DNA from: Faecimorpha stercoravium
GTDB taxonomy: Bacteria > Bacillota > Clostridia > Lachnospirales > Bianqueaceae
Direction of reading: 5' to 3'
Length of the DNA stretch: 28,430 nt
Assembly (NCBI GenBank): GCA_018712555.1
Contig: DVGT01000066.1
Coordinates: forward strand, 1-28,430
Part shown: one piece after another, positions 24,752 through 28,430 of the stretch
Position numbering within the stretch: position 1 is the stretch's first letter
Layout: each line of letters opens with the position of its first letter
Position numbers and translations under genes: made by a program
The notes under the pieces: generated by a model
What the model saw: only the letters and a program-made list of their open reading frames with translations
Told to the model about the DNA's origin: nothing
The model's database searches: none

Positions 24752-24773
24752 CATATGTACCAATATAGGGACG
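24740..24773 (-). promoter_or_regulatory. Palindromic operator-promoter, site B, for the helicase operon
   Basis: Read leftward, CGTCCC-N6-GGTACAT (24773-24755) is followed by 9 bp and TATAAT (24745-24740). The start of transcription is expected near 24733, 30 nt before the ATG. The GGTACAT half-site and the 9-bp spacing are identical to site A at 9497-9531. No -35 consensus is present. Confidence 0.7.
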
Positions 24774-24805
24774 AAGGATAAAATCATGCGGAGCGCGGAA
24801 AGACC

Positions 24806-25789
24806 TTACTGGTATTTCTCAAGGCCGCTTTGCAGCGTATCCCGAATCTTCGCCCGCAGGGAATCTGGCGATTCGACCTCCACATAGGGGAGGTACTGTA
24901 ATGCCCAGTGAACCATGGCCTGGGGGCTGGCCTTGAGATGAATCCGCAGCTTCTGCTCGTCTTCTGTCGGCATGATGCGGATATCATGGCCAAACCAGTC
25001 GATAATCTGATCTACGATGCGTGCATCCGCGATGAAGTCGATATTCTCAGGCGTGTCAGTGTACATATAGGGCATGGTGGAGGACAGATCCTTATAATTG
25101 ATCCCGTTTTCGTAGCCGGGAAGGCTCCGCAGCGGCGTCGCGGGCTTATCGAGGATGCTCATGTTGGTCATGCGATCCAGGCGATGAAAGACCATATTGC
25201 CCCAATATTCACTGTATGCCATGAGATAGTATCTCTGATTATGCAGAATCATCTGATACGGACTGACATATTGCTGAGACGACTTGTGCAGCTTCTTATC
25301 GATTCCATATTTGTTATAATCATAATGCAGCTGGCGGCCCTGTTCGATGGCCGTGTCGATCTGTTCAATATTAAAAAATATCGCCTGGTTATCGGTCTTG
25401 CTCCAATCGTTGACAGAATGAATATTTCGGATATTCGCCTTGAAATACCGATTGGAGAGGGCGCATATGCGGTCGATCAGATCTCTGGAATGCTTGGCCG
25501 TGATATGTTTGCTGCTCAGAATGCCATCGATCAGCATGCGCAGCTCCGCGTCCTCAAAATCGCGCTGCGCCAGATAGCAGCCGCCTTTTTGGGATTCGAT
25601 ATCCGCTCCAGCCTCCTTAAGAAGGGAAATATTGCGGCTGATCGCTTTTCTTTCCAGTATAATGCCGTAATCCTGCTCTAGAAGATTCGCAATGTGTTCC
25701 TGCGTCAACGGATGGCGGTCATCGCTATAATCCTTCAGGATCTGCCAGATCCGGATCAAAGCCAGTTTTTTGGGTTCCAAGCTGTCCAT
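24806..25789 (-). CDS. WYL-domain transcriptional regulator
   Basis: This 327-aa regulator has an N-terminal winged helix-turn-helix (about 8-75, with QEHIANLLEQDYG and RKAISRNISLLKEAG). A WYL domain follows at about 145-225, in which the name motif reads YYLMAY, with conserved basic positions in VFHRLDRM. A WCX-like C-terminal domain covers about 240-325. WYL proteins sense ligands, often nucleic acids or nucleotides, and control defence and DNA-damage genes. The gene is co-oriented with the helicase operon and ends 102 bp before it, making it the natural candidate to bind the GGTACAT palindromes. It has its own promoter, with a separate inverted repeat around the -10 box, which suggests autoregulation through a different site or by another protein. 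Confidence 0.92.
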   Translation of the reverse strand: MDSLEPKKLALIRIWQILKDYSDDRHPLTQEHIANLLEQDYGIILERKAISRNISLLKEAGADIESQKGGCYLAQRDFEDAELRMLIDGILSSKHITAKHSRDLIDRICALSNRYFKANIRNIHSVNDWSKTDNQAIFFNIEQIDTAIEQGRQLHYDYNKYGIDKKLHKSSQQYVSPYQMILHNQRYYLMAYSEYWGNMVFHRLDRMTNMSILDKPATPLRSLPGYENGINYKDLSSTMPYMYTDTPENIDFIADARIVDQIIDWFGHDIRIMPTEDEQKLRIHLKASPQAMVHWALQYLPYVEVESPDSLRAKIRDTLQSGLEKYQ

Positions 25790-25814
25790 ACCATATCCTC
25801 CTTTTGCCTAAGTA

Positions 25815-25851
25815 CTGTGTTTATTATACTACACACAGATAGTTTCCTCAA
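25815..25851 (-). promoter_or_regulatory. Promoter of the WYL gene with inverted repeat around the -10 box
   Basis: Read leftward, TTGAGG (25851-25846) and TATAAT (25828-25823) are 17 bp apart. CTGTGT (25838-25833) and ACACAG (25820-25815) form an inverted repeat with a 12-bp spacer that brackets the -10 box, a typical repressor position. AAGGAGG precedes the ATG at 25789. Confidence 0.75.
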
Positions 25852-25874
25852 GCCCGCTTTTCTTTGTGAAAGTA

Positions 25875-25903
25875 TGGACAAGCGCCGATTTTCCCTGTAT
25901 AAT
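25875..25903 (+). promoter_or_regulatory. Promoter of the CoA-transferase/hydrolase operon
   Basis: TGGACA (25875-25880) and TATAAT (25898-25903) are 17 bp apart. The -35 boxes of this and the divergent WYL promoter are about 24 bp apart, back to back. The untranslated leader to the ATG at 26035 is about 125 nt. Confidence 0.7.
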
Positions 25904-25968
25904 AACCATAGACATCGTTCCGAATTCCTTTCGATTTTCCTAGGCTATGATGACGGGAGGCGGGAGCC

Positions 25969-26004
25969 ATGTCCACTTTTTTCATTCGACAAGACAAAGC
26001 ATAG
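25969..26004 (+). other. Possible 11-codon leader frame
   Basis: An ATG at 25969 lies a few bases after GGGAGGCGGGAG and opens an 11-codon frame (MSTFFIRQDKA) that stops 30 nt before the CoA-transferase start. It could be a translated leader. There is no attenuator hairpin or diagnostic codon run, so this is weak. Confidence 0.25.
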
Positions 26005-26034
26005 CGAAAGAAAAGATAGAGGAGACGACGTATT

Positions 26035-27546
26035 ATGTATGAGATCATGAGTGCAGATGAAGCGATCCGTCTGATTCGGGACGGAGATTGTATTTGTGTC
26101 AATTCCTTTGTGGGCATTGAAAATCCGGTGGAACTCCATGAAGCCATCTACCGGAGATATCAGCGCATGCAGTCGCCAAGCCATTTGACGATTGTATCCA
26201 GCGCGGGCTTCGGCGTCTGGGACGAGGAGCATAATGCGGAAGGATATATTCGGGAAGGCGCGGTCGATAAACTGATCTGCGGCCATTTCGGCGCGATGCT
26301 GAGCACCAAAAAACTGGTGCTGGAGGATTATTTCGAAGCGTATAATTTGCCGCTGGGCTGCATTTCTCATGCGATCCGTGCCCAGGCGAGCGGACTGCCG
26401 GGCGCGCTGTCCAAGGTGGGCCTGGACATCTTTGTGGACCCTCGAAAGGAAGGGCCAGGCATCAACCGGATCTCGATTGACGACTCATTGGTCAAGTATG
26501 TAGAAGTGGATGGAGAAGAGTTCCTATACTATATGCTGCCCAAACTGACGGTGGCGCTCATCAAGGGGACGGCAGCCGATCGCAAGGGGAATATTTCCTT
26601 TGACGATATGTTCATGTCCGGCGATGCGCTGTCCATTTGCCAGGCCGTGAAGGCCAATCGCGGCAAGGTCATCGTGCAGGTAGACCGTCTGGTGGAGACG
26701 CCTTCACGGCCTCGAAACGCCATCATCCCTGGCTGTCTCGTGGATGCGATCGTTGTGGTAGAACCCGAGGAACGCAACGAGGCCTACACCGCATTGACGG
26801 GTAGTTTTGAGGTTCCCTATGAGGACTGGAACATGTGGAACGAGAAGATCGATAACGCGTCCACCGCACAGCTTCGCAATAATACCATCGGCAATATCAT
26901 CGGCCGGAGAGCGGCCAAGGAGCTTCGGGTGGATGATATCGTCAATATCGGCATCGGCCTGCCGGAGATGGTTTCTCGGCATACGCGGAAAAATGGGATG
27001 CTGGACATGGTGACGCTGACCGTAGAATCCGGCGGCATCGGCGGATTTCCCGTTTCTGGAAAGGTATTTGGCGCCATGATCGGCGCCTCCTCCGTCTACG
27101 ATATGGCGAACCAGTTTGACCTCTATGACAGCGGCGGCCTGGATATTTGTTTCATGGGGGCGCTGGAAGTAGATAAGGAAGGCAACGTCAACTCTCACCG
27201 CGGACCGGGCACTTTTTCCGGGATCGGCGGATTTGCCAACATCACGGCCAAGACGCCGACAGTGGTCTTCTGTATGACATTTAATACAAAGGGCCTGGAA
27301 GTCACGCAGAAAAAAGGCGTGGTGACGATTCAGCAGGAGGGCTCTGTTCCCAAGTTTGTGGACAAGGTGGGCAGCGTCAGCTTCTCGGCCAAACGCGCGG
27401 TGGCAAACGGACAGAAGGTACTCTACGTGACGGAACGCTGCGTGTTTCGCTTGACGCCGAAGGGTCTGAAACTGGTTGAAGTCTATCCGGGGGTCGATAT
27501 GGAGAAAGACATTCTTTCTCAGCTGCCCTTCGAGGTAGAGGTGTAA
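26035..27546 (+). CDS. Acyl-CoA:acetate/propionate CoA-transferase, YdiF-like family I
   Basis: This is a 503-aa single-chain fusion of the two CoA-transferase halves. The first half is residues 1-270 and the second begins near 280 (NIIGRRAAKELRVDDIVNIGIGLPE). The active-site glutamate that forms the glutamyl-CoA intermediate is Glu331 in TVESGGIGG. The conserved GGFANIT and FCMTF regions are also present. The length is normal for propionate/acetate or 3-oxoacid CoA-transferases; these move CoA between short-chain acids in fermentation. AGAGGAG lies before the ATG. The stop and the next start overlap as TAATG. This is ordinary metabolism, with GC-rich codon use, and marks the right border of the conflict-type gene cluster. 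Confidence 0.92.
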   Translation: MYEIMSADEAIRLIRDGDCICVNSFVGIENPVELHEAIYRRYQRMQSPSHLTIVSSAGFGVWDEEHNAEGYIREGAVDKLICGHFGAMLSTKKLVLEDYFEAYNLPLGCISHAIRAQASGLPGALSKVGLDIFVDPRKEGPGINRISIDDSLVKYVEVDGEEFLYYMLPKLTVALIKGTAADRKGNISFDDMFMSGDALSICQAVKANRGKVIVQVDRLVETPSRPRNAIIPGCLVDAIVVVEPEERNEAYTALTGSFEVPYEDWNMWNEKIDNASTAQLRNNTIGNIIGRRAAKELRVDDIVNIGIGLPEMVSRHTRKNGMLDMVTLTVESGGIGGFPVSGKVFGAMIGASSVYDMANQFDLYDSGGLDICFMGALEVDKEGNVNSHRGPGTFSGIGGFANITAKTPTVVFCMTFNTKGLEVTQKKGVVTIQQEGSVPKFVDKVGSVSFSAKRAVANGQKVLYVTERCVFRLTPKGLKLVEVYPGVDMEKDILSQLPFEVEV

Positions 27547-28337
27547 TGAAATATCAGTCTCGCCGAATCCGGATTCCTACAGAGTACGGCACTATGAAGC
27601 TGCTGATTCTCCAGCCGACAGACGGGAAGAAGCGATTGCGTCCCGGTGTGCTGTGGATTCATGGCGGCGGCTATATCACCGGAATGCCGGAGATGGCTTA
27701 TTTTTCTCGTGCCAAAGATCTTGTACAAAAGCATGGCGCCGTCGTGGTCACTCCCGCGTACCGTTTGGCAGGAGAAGCGCCCTATCCGGCTGCGTTAGAG
27801 GACTGTCATACGGCGCTTTTGTGGATGCGCAGTCATGCGCGAAAACTGGGGATCCGTCGGGATCAGATCATGGTCGGCGGAGAGAGCGCAGGCGGCGGAC
27901 TCGCGGCGGCGCTCTGCATGTATGAGAAGGACACTGACGGCGTGAACATAGCATTTCAGATGCCTCTGTACCCCATGCTGGATCATCGGGACACAGAGAC
28001 CTCGCGGGATAATCACGCGCCGGTATGGAATACAAAAAGAAATCATTATGGATGGGCCAGGTACCTGCGAGACATTGCGAGCCAGGAGGTGCCCTGCTAT
28101 GCCTCGCCGGCCCGCCGTGAAGACTACAGCGGCCTGCCGCCTGCTTACACGTTTGTGTGCACAGCAGAGCCTTTTTACGCAGAAACATGCACCTATATTC
28201 AGAATCTCAGGAGAGCGGGCATAGAAGCCAAGGTTGACATTTACCCCGGCTTATTCCACGCATTTGACATGCTGCTTCCCTTCCGGAAAGCGAGTCGGCA
28301 GTCAAGTCCCAAATTGTGTGTAAATTACTTTAGGTAG
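27546..28337 (+). CDS. Alpha/beta hydrolase (HSL/carboxylesterase type), altered C-terminus
   Basis: This 263-aa esterase has the oxyanion motif HGGG (39-42), nucleophile Ser114 in GESAGGG, Glu208 in TAEPFYAET where most relatives have Asp, and catalytic His238 in HAFD. It overlaps the CoA-transferase stop by one base, so it is translationally coupled and may act on a related ester or thioester. After PFRKASRQ the family normally continues for a short helix; here the frame runs into about ten unrelated residues (SSPKLCVNYFR) and stops. The break at about 28303 coincides with insertion-sequence-like sequence, so the last helix has probably been replaced. All catalytic residues remain, and activity may survive. 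Confidence 0.85.
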   Translation: MKYQSRRIRIPTEYGTMKLLILQPTDGKKRLRPGVLWIHGGGYITGMPEMAYFSRAKDLVQKHGAVVVTPAYRLAGEAPYPAALEDCHTALLWMRSHARKLGIRRDQIMVGGESAGGGLAAALCMYEKDTDGVNIAFQMPLYPMLDHRDTETSRDNHAPVWNTKRNHYGWARYLRDIASQEVPCYASPARREDYSGLPPAYTFVCTAEPFYAETCTYIQNLRRAGIEAKVDIYPGLFHAFDMLLPFRKASRQSSPKLCVNYFR

Positions 28338-28430
28338 CCATGTTAATGACATGTGGATGCTAGACATCCGTTAGTTACAGATCAGCATGCTATATATCAT
28401 GATACACGCAGCAGATGCTGCTCATTCGCT
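28303..28430. mobile_element. Possible insertion-sequence end at the right edge
   Basis: From about 28303 the sequence no longer fits the hydrolase. It reads AAGTCCCAAATTGTGTGTAA, reminiscent of the ends of IS256-like elements in clostridia, and is followed by a GGATG-CTAGA-CATCC hairpin (about 28355-28369). No transposase frame is seen before the window ends. The assignment is by resemblance only. Confidence 0.35.

Noticed and set aside
1..28430. CRISPR arrays, tRNA or rRNA genes
   Set aside because: No regularly spaced direct repeats with unique spacers and no tRNA cloverleaf or rRNA-like stretches were seen; the only short tandem arrays are the 22-bp and 60-bp repeats described.

Overview
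The window reads as Bacillota DNA, most likely a gut or rumen clostridial lineage such as Lachnospiraceae. The support is strong AGGAGG-type ribosome sites, sigma-A promoters with 17-bp spacers, and the protein families present (TrlF, PcfJ, DUF2779, a SNF2-like helicase, WYL). The genus is not readable from sequence alone. The layout is that of an accessory or defence-type island: many large NTPases and nucleases, truncated genes at both edges, and a sharp change in base composition near 2.8 kb (AT-rich to the left, roughly 50% GC or more to the right).

Left edge (1-2810): tandem 22-bp repeats that look like an insertion-sequence end run into a TrlF-type ATPase that has lost nearly all of its PHP domain. 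A terminator follows, then a GntR/FCD regulator broken by a stop codon. From 2833 to 9288 four genes run rightward: a 1602-aa DUF4011-helicase-Vsr-like nuclease-DUF3320 protein (an antiphage architecture), an lrgA/lrgB membrane pair, and a GNAT acetyltransferase.

Centre (9497-18724): a two-gene operon of an SpoVK/CbbX-like AAA+ protein and a PcfJ-like zinc-ribbon protein. After it come leftward genes for a VWA protein, a macro-domain protein with a C-terminal helical/HTH-like region, and a peptidyl-arginine-deiminase-like enzyme. Then come rightward genes for a small protein with a possible alkylpurine-glycosylase fold and for a Cas4-like nuclease fused to a DEDD exonuclease (DUF2779).

Right part (18800-25851): a tightly overlapped leftward operon of a SNF2-like helicase, a MoxR-type AAA+ ATPase and a DUF2201 metallopeptidase-like/VWA protein, preceded by a WYL regulator. 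The right edge (25875-28430) holds a CoA-transferase and an alpha/beta hydrolase whose 3' end looks disrupted.

The main discovery is a shared promoter architecture at three places. A palindrome close to ATGTACC-N6-GGTACAT is followed by exactly 9 bp and then a -10 box, and an ATG lies 26-36 nt after the predicted start of transcription. One copy drives the AAA+/PcfJ operon and one drives the helicase/MoxR/VWA operon. The third points leftward from between two convergent genes, at a perfect ribosome site with no sensible gene behind it. I infer that the two operons, 10 kb apart, form one co-regulated multi-NTPase system. The WYL protein is the likely regulator, and later insertions probably split the system and removed a third transcription unit.
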